Below, in pieces: positions 24,601-35,110 of a DNA stretch of 64,000 nt. The DNA lies in assembly GCF_905475395.1 (NCBI RefSeq), contig NC_058337.1, forward strand, positions 112,400,368-112,464,367. Direction: 5' to 3'. Each line of letters starts with the position of its first letter. Position 1 is the stretch's first letter. Under the pieces are notes generated by a model. That model made no database searches, was not told where the DNA came from, and saw only the letters and a list, made by a program, of their open reading frames with translations. Made by a program: the position numbers and the translations under genes. Source of the DNA: Chrysoperla carnea. Its lineage: Eukaryota > Arthropoda > Insecta > Neuroptera > Chrysopidae.

Positions 24601-27073
24601 TCTTACGACGTCATATATTTTACGATGACATATGTATATACGTATGACACACCGCATTCGGTGCCGAAAAGCATAAATTACGATTACAAATAATTAATAC
24701 ATACTTTTTACGTTTTGCATAAAAATATGCAAATAAAATTAAAACATGGTACGTATTTATTGAAGCCATTTCTAGACAAATATTCGGCCAAAACATTGGT
24801 AATTCTTTTGTTAATCCTTGTATCCCTAAACGAACATTTTCTCGGAAACTCTCTAAATCACTGATTTTAAACTCAGATTGTGATGCATATATCAATATTT
24901 CTGACAACAAACTTAACGATTTATCTGCTTTATTGTGGCTGAAAGTAAATATTTAGTCAATGTATCTTAAACATGGGAAATAAATAAACGATTCAATTGA
25001 ACATACCCACGATTCATTCTTACGGATAAAAACGTTAAAATATCTTGTTCCAATAATAAATGGGATAAATAATTTAAATTGGTAACATTTATTCCGAATT
25101 TGTATAATTTCCGTACACAAGTTAAGTAAGAATAATCTAAAATCCAATTTGATTGAGAATATGGTAATTTCTAGAAATATGAAATTAAAAATTAAGTATA
25201 CTTTCATTGAGAACGCCCTGTTGAAAAGATTCAGTTGAATTCTGAATAAAAGGAATAAACTCTTTTTCTATTAAAGCATCTAATTTCTATTCATATCGAA
25301 TCGAAATAGATCTTTTTCACATTTTTTTTTCTATTTTTAAATGAAAGTAAATGTCTCGATAAATGGGCTAATTTTTTCCCCGATTTTTTGGAGCCATATG
25401 ACCGAGAAAACAGGCAATGAAAATCATTAAAATTCAAATTGGCGAAAACGATCCGGAAACACACGATGTTACACGAAGGTAGGTTTGACGTCATTTAAAT
25501 TTGATAATAATGATATATAATTAATAGGACTGTTGACACTGTTTTATTTTCATTGCTTGTCGGATTGACACCACAGATCACGTGTGCGGTGGAGCCAAAA
25601 AAAATCGTTTGAAATTATTTCAAATATTGTGACTTTTTTACAATTTTTTTTTTTCATAGTGTTTTTATTGTTAAAAATGTGTAATTTTCGGGTTACAGGC
25701 TCTACTAGACCTATATTTTCATAAAAAATTATCAAAAAGCATTTCTGTTTTTCATGAAAAAGGTCTATTCCATTGGATTTTTAAACCAAAGTGTTTGAAA
25801 TATTATAAGCATTCAGAAGACATCTCTTAATTTTTTTTCGGGTAAATTTTTGTAAAGTTAGATTTAGTACATACTTACCAACACATATGTTGTGGCGTGA
25901 ATTTTTATAAAATCAAAAATAATTAGAATAATTTGTTTAGTAGAACTTTCAAAAATCTCTTCAAAATTTGTACAACAACTATAATATTAAATTCAGAATG
26001 GATAATTAAACAAAGGACCTCTCACTAAAACAAATGCTAAAAGAATTTCACTAAATTCGCTGTTGGATGTGTCGTATCACAGGAAAAAGTTTCGAAATCG
26101 TTTGAGTAAAAATACTCGTGATAAACAAACTTTATTAACTCTCAAAGAATTTTTATTTTTCCGACTCATTTTTATTAAATCCTAATGAAAAGTCATTGCG
26201 ATAAAATTAAAAAATTGCGAATTTAACTGAAATATCTTTCATTATTGTTTTGAGAAGTTTTTTTATAACTTACTTTAAAGCAAGTAATGAAATTTTACAC
26301 AATAAATTCATTGCTGATGTATTCCTACAATTATTAAATAATTCCAGAATTCGAACAACCACAGAAATATCATTTTCTGTGATCTGAAACACTTTGCCTG
26401 ATTTAACACAACATAACAAGTTATGGAAAAGTTCCCAAATTTGAATTTCATGCGGATGACTTTTTATGATCATTAATATTGGTAACAAAATTTGTGATAA
26501 ACTACCATTAATTTGAATTTGGAAGTTTTGAAATCTAAAATTTTTGTTTCTTGATTATTAATTACCAAAACGATAAGAAATTCAAAACTTACCCATCAAT
26601 TAAATTCGCTAAAAGTTGTATAAATTGTAAAATTATTTGACCGGGATCATTATTATTTAAAAATGGGAGTATACGAGTTACTTGATTTAAAACATTTTCA
26701 CCGCATTTTATATAAAATAATTTGATATTTGTGAAAAAATTTAGGAATTTTATTATCTCCCTAAAATTCATTTTGAAAAAGTTAATATTGAAATCAGAAT
26801 GATAACTTTCTGCTAGGATATAATTTATAAAAGAAATAAAACAAAGAAATAAAATAAGATTTACTTTTGTAAATTAAAATCTGAATTTCCAATAAGATCG
26901 CAAACAGTATCAATAATGTACGCCTCAATTAAGGATTGAAATAAAGGTTTACTCAATTCCTTTGCATTAATAAAATTTGTAATCATGAATTGTAAAGCAT
27001 TTATCTGTAGTTTAACATCGTGTGATGCTAATAATTTTTTTATACCAGCAATATTTTCGTCGGAGAATTCCAT
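15630..27073 (-). CDS. Long 15-exon gene for a helical-repeat protein, Hsp83 in its intron
   Basis: I do not recognise this protein with certainty. Fifteen exons with GT-AG borders join in phase: 27073-26865, 26760-26593, 26534-26274, 25978-25879, 25170-25007, 24938-24705, 24535-24421, 24350-24177, 23753-23504, 23180-22908, 22845-22712, 21686-21465, 16283-16090, 16023-15825 and 15734-15630. The product is 933 residues from [15 protein letters not shown] to NNMEVMVID. It is Leu/Ile-rich with repeated amphipathic helices, typical of ARM/HEAT-like solenoids, and has no signal peptide or catalytic motif. A meiosis inhibitor 1 (MEI1)-type protein is one possibility, which I cannot verify. Exon 1 starts at the only in-frame ATG of its open stretch. 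The weakest join is exon 12 to 13: if the GTAAAG donor at 21464 is not used, the frame runs on to a TGA at 21410-21408, giving a 786-residue protein and leaving 16283-15630 as part of another gene. Exon 9 could also read to a TGA at 23490. Confidence 0.68.
16591..16608. repeat. 18-bp perfect palindrome containing an HSE core
   Basis: ATGTATTCTAGAATACAT is its own reverse complement. Its centre TTCTAGAA is a two-unit heat-shock element core. Confidence 0.6.
16830..16847 (+). promoter_or_regulatory. Distal four-unit heat-shock element
   Basis: GAAtgTTCtaGAAcaTTC: four alternating 5-bp units without a mismatch, the pattern bound by trimeric HSF. It lies 1.2 kb upstream of the Hsp83 TATA box and inside the proposed large intron of the minus-strand gene. 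The sequence from 16835 onward resembles that from 18053 onward in the proximal promoter (TTCTAGAA, two differing bases, TTC, then ATG and CGT in register), and a TATA-like TTTATATGG lies about 20 bp downstream. It may be a distal enhancer or the remains of a duplicated promoter. Confidence 0.65.
18053..18120 (+). promoter_or_regulatory. Hsp83 heat-shock promoter: two HSEs and TATA box
   Basis: HSE 1 is TTCtaGAAtgTTC at 18053-18065, three perfect units followed by a misphased fourth. HSE 2 is GAAgcTTCtaGAA at 18089-18101, three perfect units. The TATA box TATATAA is at 18114-18120, which puts the transcription start near 18145-18150 (around GGCATTCTG). This close spacing of HSF sites and TATA box is typical of heat-inducible insect promoters and fits the downstream gene. 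Confidence 0.85.
18145..18606 (+). other. Hsp83 5' untranslated exon and intron
   Basis: The untranslated first exon runs from the predicted start to 18294 (CAAG followed by GTAGGT). The intron 18295-18606 ends in TTGTTTTAG directly before the ATG at 18607. A single intron between a non-coding exon and the start codon is the known structure of insect Hsp83, and it means that splicing is needed for a normal leader. Confidence 0.82.
18607..20775 (+). CDS. Hsp83: Cytosolic Hsp90 chaperone (Hsp83)
   Basis: A 722-residue ATP-dependent chaperone that matures kinases, receptors and other clients in the cytosol. The N-terminal ATPase domain (about 15-220) has LRELISN with the catalytic Glu44 and Mg-binding Asn48, DTGIGM at 90-95 and the lid GVGFYSAYL at 132-140. 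A charged linker of Asp, Glu and Lys spans about 221-275. The middle domain follows, with [19 protein letters not shown] carrying the gamma-phosphate-contacting residues, and then the C-terminal dimerisation domain ([17 protein letters not shown]). The C-terminal MEEVD binds TPR co-chaperones and shows the cytosolic form. Length is normal and the coding exon is uninterrupted. The upstream heat-shock elements indicate stress induction. The gene lies antisense within the proposed intron 12 of the long minus-strand gene. Confidence 0.98.
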   Translation: MPEEMQTEQPQGDVETFAFQAEIAQLMSLIINTFYSNKEIFLRELISNSSDALDKIRYESLTDPSKLESGKELFIKIIPNKTEGTLTIIDTGIGMTKADLVNNLGTIAKSGTKAFMEALQAGADISMIGQFGVGFYSAYLVADKVTVSSKHNDDEQYIWESSAGGSFTIRTDNGEPLGRGTKIILHIKEDQTEFLEENKIKEIVKKHSQFIGYPIKLVVEKEREKELSDDEAEEEKKEDEAQDEDKPKIEDVGEDEDEDANKEKKKKKKTIKEKYIDDEELNKTKPIWTRNPDDISQEEYGEFYKSLTNDWEDHLAVKHFSVEGQLEFRALLFVPRRMPFDLFENKKRKNNIKLYVRRVFIMDNCEELIPEYLNFMKGVVDSEDLPLNISREMLQQNKILKVIRKNLVKKCLELFEELTENKDEFKKFYEQFSKNIKLGIHEDSQNRARLSELLRFHTSASGDEACSLKEYVSRMKENQKHIYFITGESKEQVSNSSFVERVKKRGFEVVYMIDPIDEYVVQQMKEYNGKQLVSVTKEGLELPEDEAEKKKREEDKAKFEGLCKVMKDILDSKVEKVVVSNRLVESPCCIVTSQYGWSANMERIMKAQALRDNSTMGYMAAKKHLEVNPDHPVIDTLRQKIDADKNDKSVKDLVILLFETALLSSGFTLPEPQVHAARIYRMIKLGLGIDEDEPMAVEDINPDVPPAEGADTEDASRMEEVD
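20950..20955 (+). terminator. Hsp83 polyadenylation signal
   Basis: AATAAA 175 bp after the stop codon, in an AT-rich 3' untranslated region; a second AATAAA follows near 21010. Confidence 0.6.
22576..22690. repeat. Imperfect hairpin in intron 11 of the long gene
   Basis: CCTACGTGTATTAAGCA near 22578 pairs imperfectly with the reverse of TGCTTAGTACACGAGG near 22672. Between them lies a perfect small stem TAGCCAAG/CTTGGCTA with a 6-base loop near 22621-22642. It may be an old MITE. Confidence 0.35.
24088..24110. repeat. Poly-G run of about 20
   Basis: An uninterrupted run of G after GTACGC, within intron 8 of the long gene, in otherwise AT-rich DNA. The true length is uncertain because such homopolymers are error-prone in assemblies. 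Shorter G runs occur at about 21329 and 37210. Confidence 0.6.
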
Positions 27074-27456
27074 AATGTTTTTAATCAAGCAAATGGATAA
27101 ATTTACCCTAATACAATTCTGTATAACTTATATTTTAATAATTATTTTTTAATACGTAACATAATTATATTTTAATTACAAGTACCAAATAACTAAGTTT
27201 TAAAATAGTTATGTGTTTACCGGAACTACCGGTAACAATTATTCTGTTTTATTTTTCTACCACTGCATAACAGACGATTGACAGTTCGTTAGTTGATAAA
27301 GTAAAGTACAGATGGCACTGTAACAAACACTGAAAATATTAAGTTAATCTACTAGTCTATAATATATAAGTCTATTCAAATAATGTGGCTCATGTAATTG
27401 GTCGAGTTAATAAGAAATTTAGGATAGAGTTATATAAAACTGGAGATCACACTTTT

Positions 27457-27863
27457 TATACCATGTATATATGAAATATATCAAGGTATACTAAGCTTAG
27501 TCCCCAGTTTTTAACGCTTAAAAATATTGATGCTATGAGCAAAATTTTGGTATAGGTGTTCATAAAATCCATTTTCGATTGCCCCGTTTGAATGTCTGTC
27601 CGTCCGTCTGCCTGTCTATGAACACGATTACTTAAAAACGAAAAGAAATATCAAGCTCTTTTGATGACGTACAAAGCGAGGCTAAGTTCATAAATGAGCA
27701 ACATAGGTCAATTGGGTCTTGGGTCCGTATGCCCGATCTTATTAACCTTTAGAAGTAGAACAAAAGTTGCAATCTAAAAAATGTTCCTTATTAAAAAATA
27801 ATCAACTTTTGTTTGAAATTTTTTTTCATAAACAATAGTGTTTACCCGTCTGGGCGCGAATTA
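27457..27863 (+). mobile_element. Truncated copy of the TATACCATG element (family C)
   Basis: It starts TATACCATGTATATATGAAA and shares, in order, GGTATACTAAG, TTAGTCCC, AACGCTTAAAAATATTGATG, GGTATAGGTGTT, a TGTCTGTCCGTCCGTC run, AGCAACATAGGTCAATTGGG and ATGTTCCTTAT with the full copy at 47426-48037. The right third and right terminal repeat are missing. There is no coding capacity. It lies in the 5' flank of the long minus-strand gene. Confidence 0.75.
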
Positions 27864-28341
27864 TATAGTATGGATGATTATATGGAAATATCAGCTATGT
27901 GCGAGTGTGACATGTATGTATATGTGACCACCTAAGAGCGGCTTCCTTTCCTAACTGACATGACGTAAAAAGACAAGGGATAGAATAATCAACATGGTTT
28001 TCTCCTTGTCTTGAATTATTTATTATTAAATTAAATTAAAATCGATCATCCAATTGGGAACCAATTATACCTATGTCTAAAATAAGTTGATACTAATTAT
28101 TTCTATGCATAAACAATTCATCGTTAGACATTTGATATATTTTAAAATTGAATAAAAAAAAAAAAAATTAACAATGCGAACACGAAATGGCAGTATATTT
28201 TATTTGACGAATTGCCTGACCTTTTATTTTTCTAGAAATTTCATATAAATACTATACTTTAGTGTGTTCACGAATGGAGTTATTATAAAAATTAAATTTA
28301 TTTTATGAAATTCAAATTCGAATTTTAAATTTTTAAAAGTA

Positions 28342-29010
28342 AGAGTATAATAAAATCAATTTTTTGGATATCTTGGCACAATTTTGTTGGAGTTGAATGA
28401 AATATTTTTTGAAACATACTAACTTTGGGTCGTATTTTCCATTTTGCGTGTTAGTAGGTCGCTCATGAAACTCATTAGGCCGAATGTGGAACCCATGATA
28501 CAGAAATTTTGAAAAATATTGCAGTAATGTTAAATTTGACAAAAAATTTGAAACGTATGTCTCAAAATTAGTGGAATTACATACTTGATATATTAAAATA
28601 GGATAAAATTTGAGTGTAATAGAGCAAAATCATTTTTTTTGGATTTTAATGACGTTATAGAGTATAAAAAATCAATTTTTTAGATATCTTGGCCAATTTT
28701 TGTAGGTTTTGAATGAAATTTTTTTTGAAACTTACTAATTTTAGACCGTATTTTCCATTTTTCGTATCAGAGTAAGTCCCTTTACAACTCTTTAGGCCGA
28801 ATGTGGTAACCCTGATAGTGAAATTTTGAAAAATATTGCAGTAATGTTAAATTCGACCAAAAGTTTGAAAAATATGACCCAAAATTAGTGGGATTATATA
28901 CTTGATTTATTAAATAGGATAAAATTTGAGTGGGATAGAGCAAAATCAGTTTTTTTTTTTATTTTAATGACGTCATAGAGTATAAAATATCAATTTTTTG
29001 ATATCTAATA
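28342..29010 (+). repeat. Two-unit tandem of the ~317-bp repeat (family B)
   Basis: AGAGTATA recurs at 28342, 28659 and about 28977, a period of 317-318 bp. Each unit carries TCAATTTTTT, GATATCTTGG, TTAGGCCGAATGTGG, AATATTGCAGTAATGTTAAA and GGATAAAATTTGAGTG. The reverse complement matches 7840-8340 and a weaker monomer lies at 38696-38890. Confidence 0.75.
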
Positions 29011-30228
29011 CAATTAGAGTGGTGAAATTGCATGCAGCTGTGTGTTATTTTATCTATAAGTGAATTTTGTCTTAATATTTAGGCATGAATATTTCAAACA
29101 CGTATGCATAAAAAAAAATTTCGTTTAATTTTCCCAAGTTCTAACAGAATTTATAAATGAAATTCGAAACAGAAGTCTCAAGTATGATCATATATTCACT
29201 TTTTGAGGAACTACCTTAATTTTTCATGCTTCAAATATTAAAAAAAGATGTTAGCAGTGTATGTGTATCTAAAATTGAAACATCAACTTTTCATTTCATG
29301 GTCATCATAATAATGGAAGGATTGAACATAATGGAAGTCAAAACAGAAAATAATAGACAATTCAAAGGTAGGTATATATTTTCAATGCATAAATTCATTG
29401 GCGTCTTTCCTGCGTTTTAAATGGTACAGACACAAACTTATTAAACTGCATAAAATTCAACAGATTTTTAAATTTTTTATTTTATAAACTCCAAGGTGTC
29501 TTTTTCAATTTTTCAAATTATAATTCGAATTGGATCTATACCTACAGAAAAATTTTCTTAAAAAAAGCTATTTTGCAATTTATTGTTAATGGAATATATA
29601 TTCTTATCCCATTTTCCATCCAGCTAAAAATGAGTAGGTAAGATCTCATGCTTTCCCATGAAATGCGTGTAACAAATTTAATTTCTAGGGTGTAAATTAG
29701 AACAGTTTTTAATTTAATCATAAACATTTAAAAAAAATGATTCTGAATAAAAAGGGCACTTATCTGAATACAAACCGTCATGCCAATTGGTACGACATGT
29801 CATCAATTTACATTTATGATATTTAAATTGATATATCTTTATTGATATATCTCTATACCTTTATTTCCAAATAAAGGTTAGCGTTTTAGACACACATTGA
29901 TATTTTGCAGAATATGTTGTGTTACGCAGTATTTCTGAGAATCGTGGTGTTAGGTGGTGTAGGTATGGGAGAATGTTCCCAACTCAAATATGATTTCGAT
30001 GAAGTTTTACATGGAAAATTTATTCGCCCCTCATTTATTAGTATATTCATAGACGCCATTGATAACATTCCAATAAAATACAAAACCTGTTTACATAATT
30101 TTGTGTTACCATAGAAATTTCTATTATCCATTGCTTTGTCGAAATGCATAAAAATATTACTAAATCAAAGAGAGATGGTTCTTTAGAAAATTTACATTAG
30201 AGCAAGATAGAAATAAAAAACAAAATAC
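29011..30228. other. Hsp70 upstream region
   Basis: No gene established. A possible orphan coding start at 29331-29367 (MEVKTENNRQFK followed by GTAGGT) has no partner exon. Two-unit heat-shock cores GAAtgTTC (29971-29978) and GAAatTTC (30114-30121) lie upstream of the Hsp70 TATA box. Confidence 0.45.
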
Positions 30229-30235
30229 TATATAA
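30114..30235 (+). promoter_or_regulatory. Hsp70 promoter with weak HSE and TATA box
   Basis: TATATAA at 30229-30235 predicts a start near 30255-30262 and a leader of about 90 bases. The best nearby heat-shock core is GAAatTTC at 30114-30121, followed by a one-mismatch unit (TTA). No run of three perfect units was found within 300 bp of the TATA box, in contrast to Hsp83. Confidence 0.6.
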
Positions 30236-30345
30236 GCAGTAAACAACGTTCAAATTTTCTGAGTGAGAAAAATAATTTTAGCGAAATATTAAATTGATTT
30301 GTGCGAATAATTTTGTTGAATTTTGTAAAAGTGTAAATAAAAAAA

Positions 30346-32283
30346 ATGAAAGCACCTGCAATTGGAATTGATTTGGGAACAACATATTCCTGTGTTGGTG
30401 TGTGGCAACAAGGACGTGTAGAAATAATCGCCAATGATCAAGGAAATCGTACAACACCAAGTTATGTTGCGTTTAGTGACACAGAACGATTAATTGGCGA
30501 TGCAGCGAAAAATCAAGTGGCTATGAATCCACAAAATACGGTATTCGATGCAAAACGTTTAATTGGACGCAAATTCGATGATACAAAAATACAACAAGAT
30601 ATGAAACATTGGCCATTTCGTGTGATAAATGATTGTGGTAAACCGAAAATTGAAGTTGAATTTAAAGGTGAACAGAAACGTTTTGCTCCCGAAGAGATTA
30701 GTTCAATGGTTTTAACAAAAATGAAGGAAATTGCCGAAGCATTTTTGGGTACAACTATTCGCGATGCAGTTATAACAGTACCAGCATATTTTAATGATTC
30801 ACAACGTCAAGCGACAAAAGATGCTGGAGCGATCGCTGGTTTAAATGTACTAAGAATTATAAATGAACCAACTGCAGCGGCTTTAGCTTATGGTCTTGAT
30901 AAAAATTTGAAAGGTGAACGAAATGTCTTAATTTTCGATCTTGGTGGTGGTACTTTTGACGTGTCTATACTAACCATCGACGAAGGTAGTTTATTCGAAG
31001 TGAAATCTACAGCAGGAGATACACATTTAGGCGGAGAAGATTTCGATAATCGTTTAGTTAATCATTTAGCTGATGAATTTAAACGCAAATATAAAAAAGA
31101 TCTAAAGGCTAGCCCCAGAGCATTACGGCGGTTACGCACGGCAACTGAACGAGGAAAACGTACATTATCTTCAAGTACTGAAGCATCTATCGAAATAGAT
31201 GCCCTTTACGAAGGTATCGATTTTTATACGAAAATTTCTCGTGCACGATTTGAAGAACTTTGTGCCGATTTATTCCGCAGTACACTCCAGCCTGTGGAAA
31301 AAGCCCTTACTGATGCGAAACTGGATAAAGCACAAATTCATGACGTTGTTTTGGTTGGAGGATCTACACGAATTCCTAAGATACAATCTCTATTACAAAC
31401 ATATTTTTGTGGAAAACAATTAAATTTATCAATCAACCCAGATGAAGCAGTTGCATACGGAGCTGCAGTTCAGGCAGCGATTTTAACTGGTGATACCAGC
31501 GACAAGATCCAAGATCTGCTTTTGGTTGATGTGGCGCCCTTATCACTTGGAATTGAAACTGCTGGTGGTGTTATGACCCATATTATAACACGTAATAGTC
31601 GTATACCATGTAAACAAACTCAAACCTTTACCACGTATTCGGATAATCAACCTGCGGTGACAATTCAAGTATTCGAAGGTGAACGCGCCATGACTAAGGA
31701 TAACAATTTGCTAGGTACATTTGATTTAACTGGAATTCCACCAGCTCCACGTGGTGTTCCTAAAATTGAAGTCACTTTCGACTTGGATGCTAATGGTATT
31801 CTTAATGTAACCGCAAAAGATAACAGCAGTGGTAAATCGAAGAATATTACGATTAAAAACGATAAAGGTCGATTATCACAGAAAGAAATTGATCGAATGC
31901 TTGCTGAAGCTGAAAAATACCGAGAAGAGGATGAACGCCAACGTGAGCGTGTAGCTTCGAAAAATAAATTGGAAACATATGTATACAGCTTAAAACAAGC
32001 TGTCGATGAATCTGGTGATAAATTGGCGACTAATGATAAGGAAACAATCAAATCTGAATGTGACAGCGTAATTCGTTGGTTGGATAGTAATTTATTGGCT
32101 GATAAAGAAGAGTTTGAACATAAATTTGAAGAGTTGAGTAAAAGATGCTCACCAATTATGACGAAATTACATCGGGGACCTACAAGTGGTGATGCTCCTG
32201 GAGGATGTGGTCCGCAAGCCGGTGGTGGGTATCCAGGATCACAACAAAATAGTGGTGGTCCAACAATTGAAGAAGTTGATTAA
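30346..32283 (+). CDS. Intronless cytosolic Hsp70
   Basis: A 645-residue Hsp70 that binds exposed hydrophobic segments of client proteins in an ATP cycle with J-domain partners. All three family signatures are present: IDLGTTYS at 8-15, the [10 protein letters not shown] block at 198-207 and [12 protein letters not shown] at 334-345. The interdomain linker region is [12 protein letters not shown], followed by the beta-sandwich and the helical lid. The C-terminal EEVD binds TPR co-chaperones and marks a nucleocytosolic member; there is no signal peptide or KDEL-type end. The absence of introns is typical of stress-inducible insect Hsp70 (Hsp68-like) genes, which can be expressed when splicing is blocked. 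Small oddities are [11 protein letters not shown] where most relatives have AAERAKRTLS, and [10 protein letters not shown] where most have IERNTRIP. The ATG follows AAAAAA and starts the usual [11 protein letters not shown]. Confidence 0.97.
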   Translation: MKAPAIGIDLGTTYSCVGVWQQGRVEIIANDQGNRTTPSYVAFSDTERLIGDAAKNQVAMNPQNTVFDAKRLIGRKFDDTKIQQDMKHWPFRVINDCGKPKIEVEFKGEQKRFAPEEISSMVLTKMKEIAEAFLGTTIRDAVITVPAYFNDSQRQATKDAGAIAGLNVLRIINEPTAAALAYGLDKNLKGERNVLIFDLGGGTFDVSILTIDEGSLFEVKSTAGDTHLGGEDFDNRLVNHLADEFKRKYKKDLKASPRALRRLRTATERGKRTLSSSTEASIEIDALYEGIDFYTKISRARFEELCADLFRSTLQPVEKALTDAKLDKAQIHDVVLVGGSTRIPKIQSLLQTYFCGKQLNLSINPDEAVAYGAAVQAAILTGDTSDKIQDLLLVDVAPLSLGIETAGGVMTHIITRNSRIPCKQTQTFTTYSDNQPAVTIQVFEGERAMTKDNNLLGTFDLTGIPPAPRGVPKIEVTFDLDANGILNVTAKDNSSGKSKNITIKNDKGRLSQKEIDRMLAEAEKYREEDERQRERVASKNKLETYVYSLKQAVDESGDKLATNDKETIKSECDSVIRWLDSNLLADKEEFEHKFEELSKRCSPIMTKLHRGPTSGDAPGGCGPQAGGGYPGSQQNSGGPTIEEVD

Positions 32284-32387
32284 TTTTTTTTTTTTTTTTT
32301 GGATTTAAATGTTGTTAATTCTAGGTCATTATTATCAAATAATATTGTTTACATTATATCAAAGATATTCTACATTATAATTATTTA

Positions 32388-32393
32388 AATAAA
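32388..32393 (+). terminator. Hsp70 polyadenylation signal
   Basis: AATAAA about 105 bp after the stop codon. A poly-T run directly follows the stop. Confidence 0.6.
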
Positions 32394-32690
32394 AATTTTC
32401 AAAAATAATTGGATTATTTAATCTAGTTTGAACGCTGTACAATCTCTCCAATAAAATTATAGGCCTTGACATTTGGATGATCATTAGCACTGTAGGAAAT
32501 GAAGCATTTAAGGTAAGGTGGTAGGAAAAGAGTCAAGAGACAAAAATAGTTTAAAATTATCCAAAATATGGGATAAAACAAGTTCCAAGTCAAATATTTG
32601 ATCGAAATAACACAATAACCGTTAATTTCAACTATATCAAATTTTCATCAAAATTAGATTTTGATTTTTTTTCAATCATATGTATCCTAG

Positions 32691-33146
32691 AGTGGGCGCG
32701 TCTTTTTGCGTAACGTCAGTAGGCGCGTGGGGAGCATTTTGCCGCCTCATTTTCTTTGACCATTTTGACTAGTAATATAGCAATTTAATATTTTTTCTTT
32801 TAGGATTTAAATAAATAAACAGTAAGTAATATTTAATCAACATATTTATTCAACTTTGTTCTATAAACTTTGGTTTACAAAAGACTTTAGAAAACTTAAT
32901 ATTTTTATTGACTTTTTTTCTCTTATGCTACATAATACTTTTTAATACGTGAGTGGGCGACACCTGATGGTAGAAACCTTCTTCTCCAGCGGTCCCCCGC
33001 GCACTGACGGCGTCCAGATTCTCGACAAACGTTGCTAACGAGAGTGGGGGCAGCTACTAAGAAGCGCAAGTCTAACGGCTAGTTATTTTAAAAAATATTA
33101 AAGGTTTTTTAGCGCGGGCGGCAAAATGCTCATAGCGCGCCCACTT
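32691..33146. mobile_element. GC-rich non-autonomous DNA transposon
   Basis: AGTGGGCGCGT at 32691-32701 is mirrored by CGCGCCCACTT at about 33136-33146, and a second inner pair GAGCATTTTGCCGCC / GGCGGCAAAATGCTC is also inverted (about 32733 and 33118). The element is 456 bp and noticeably richer in G+C (CCCCCGCGCACTGACGGCG near 32994) than its flanks. It has no open frame. The superfamily and target duplication are unclear. Confidence 0.7.
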
Positions 33147-34908
33147 AAAAACGGCGAGTTTAGAAAAAAATGCCTAGAATACCCTAAAATATAAGATCCA
33201 ATAACTGTTATACTCAATTTTCCTGATTCCAGCAGAATAAGATTGGACGAACTTTAAAATTTCGGACACTTTTTAAAATTCGTTTCCACTTGGAATTCAT
33301 CAACAGTTTTGTATTGAGGTAAATGAATGGTGTTCAAATTTGAGAGAAATTATATTTAAATTGTTATATTTCGAAGATAACTTGAATGAAATTTATCGGA
33401 GCTCGTTAGAAAGGTTTTTAGAAAAAGTCTATTGTGTTATGTGCCAAGTACCATTGCATATATAAGAACGGTTTTTGAACGTAGATTAAAATTAATTAGG
33501 TATATATGTTGGCGCTCCTACCTTTGTTCATCGAAATCAAAAGTTGTAGTAATCTGTATGTTACATTTTATAGTTATTTTAAATACATTTAATAGATGCC
33601 ACTATAGAAGACTACACGATCTCTAGAAATTATACAACATTTACCATTATACGGCGTTATAGTCGTTATATCGTTATACATATCTTGGATCGAGATAATT
33701 ATGTTACTCTTTTTAGTCAGAAAACCCTGCCTGCCGTTTATTTTAAACGACAGTCCTTGGTAGCAGAATATGAACAAAATAAAGGCAGGATGCTTAGAAC
33801 TGCAGAAAGAGTTGAAAAATGAAGTGCAATTTTCAGCAGCGACTTTTCAATCATTTCGATTGTTGCAAACATTCGGTCCTATGTTGTCAAAATGTTAAAA
33901 TTTTGATAAAGATAAATTCGTCTTTCGTGCCATGCTTAAAATTAATTTCCAATCTTTTATCACAAACTATGGGTTTTATAAGAAAATTGCAAGATACAAT
34001 TCTTGTTCAAAATGGATTAAAATAATTAGGAAAATTTTTTGAAGCCAGAAAACTTATTTGTTTTTAATAATTGTTTATAACAAATTTTTGATGCACTATA
34101 GTGGTGAACACCTTCGAAAATTAAATTCAGCGCATAACTGGTCAAACAAAATGTCTTCCTAGATTATATATATAAATAAGGAACTTCTAGTTTTAAAAAT
34201 GTCACAAATCTACAAATTAGCATAAATGGGCAATAGTAAAGTTAAATAAAAGCATTAAAGAAAGAATTTAAATAATTTTGTAAATTCATAAAAGAAGGAA
34301 TGAATGACCATGAGATGGAACAAAATTGGTTATAGTCTCCATAATTCGATTACGGTTACATTGCAGTGGCGCTGAAATCATAAACCATTTTGACTTTATA
34401 GTTATTAATTTTCATTAGTATTGGATAACTGTACGGTTACTATTATTATATATTTTATAGGTTACAGCAATTATTTTTTTTTTACGTATATTAAGAGTAC
34501 TTAAGTATCATAATAATATTAGATTCTAATCATTATAGAATATGAGTATTTTAATGATTGGATCCAATATGTACACGAGCTGGCATAAAAATTAGAACAA
34601 AATTGATTCTCTGCGTGCATTATTTGCTTAGTTAAAAAACTGTTCAAAATCAAGACTAAACAAGTCAAAATAAACAATTGACCGAGATAATTGTTGAAAT
34701 AAACTGTATTGACAGTATCATCATATAGTCATTGTCAAAAAGTCTACTGGACGTCATTTCGAAATTTCAAAAATTTTTCTATTCCACCCTCTATTTAATA
34801 TTATTTGGCATGAAATTAGAATTAACAACAAATTATTTGAAGTAACATACAAATTTTCAATCTTCTACCTTACGTAATTTTGGAGAAAATGGAAATTTAT
34901 GTTTTGGC
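33147..34908. other. Intergenic, no gene recognised
   Basis: No open frame here looks like a protein family, and no exon pair joins convincingly. Confidence 0.4.
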
Positions 34909-35110
34909 CTAATTTGCGCCCTCACGGGTAAACAAAGATATTCACGAAAAAATATTTTAGAATAAAAATTGTTTATTTTTTATAAGAAATATTTTATATT
35001 TTTTTATTGTAACTCTTACGGTTTAAAAGACCCAAAAACCTATTGAAAAAGAAGACTCAAATTAACTAAACTCATTTTTTCGTCCTGACCACGCTATAAA
35101 AATTTCATGT
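34909..35110 (-). mobile_element. Decayed internal part of the TATACCATG element (family C)
   Basis: On the minus strand the order TTTTTATAGCGTG, then a TTTCTTATAAAAAATAAAC word, then GTTTACCCGTGAGGGCGCAAA matches the middle of the copies at 27457 and 47426. Terminal repeats are absent. Confidence 0.6.

Noticed and set aside
29331..29367. First coding exon (MEVKTENNRQFK before a GTAGGT donor)
   Set aside because: No downstream exon in any phase was found before Hsp70; donor-like words are common by chance.
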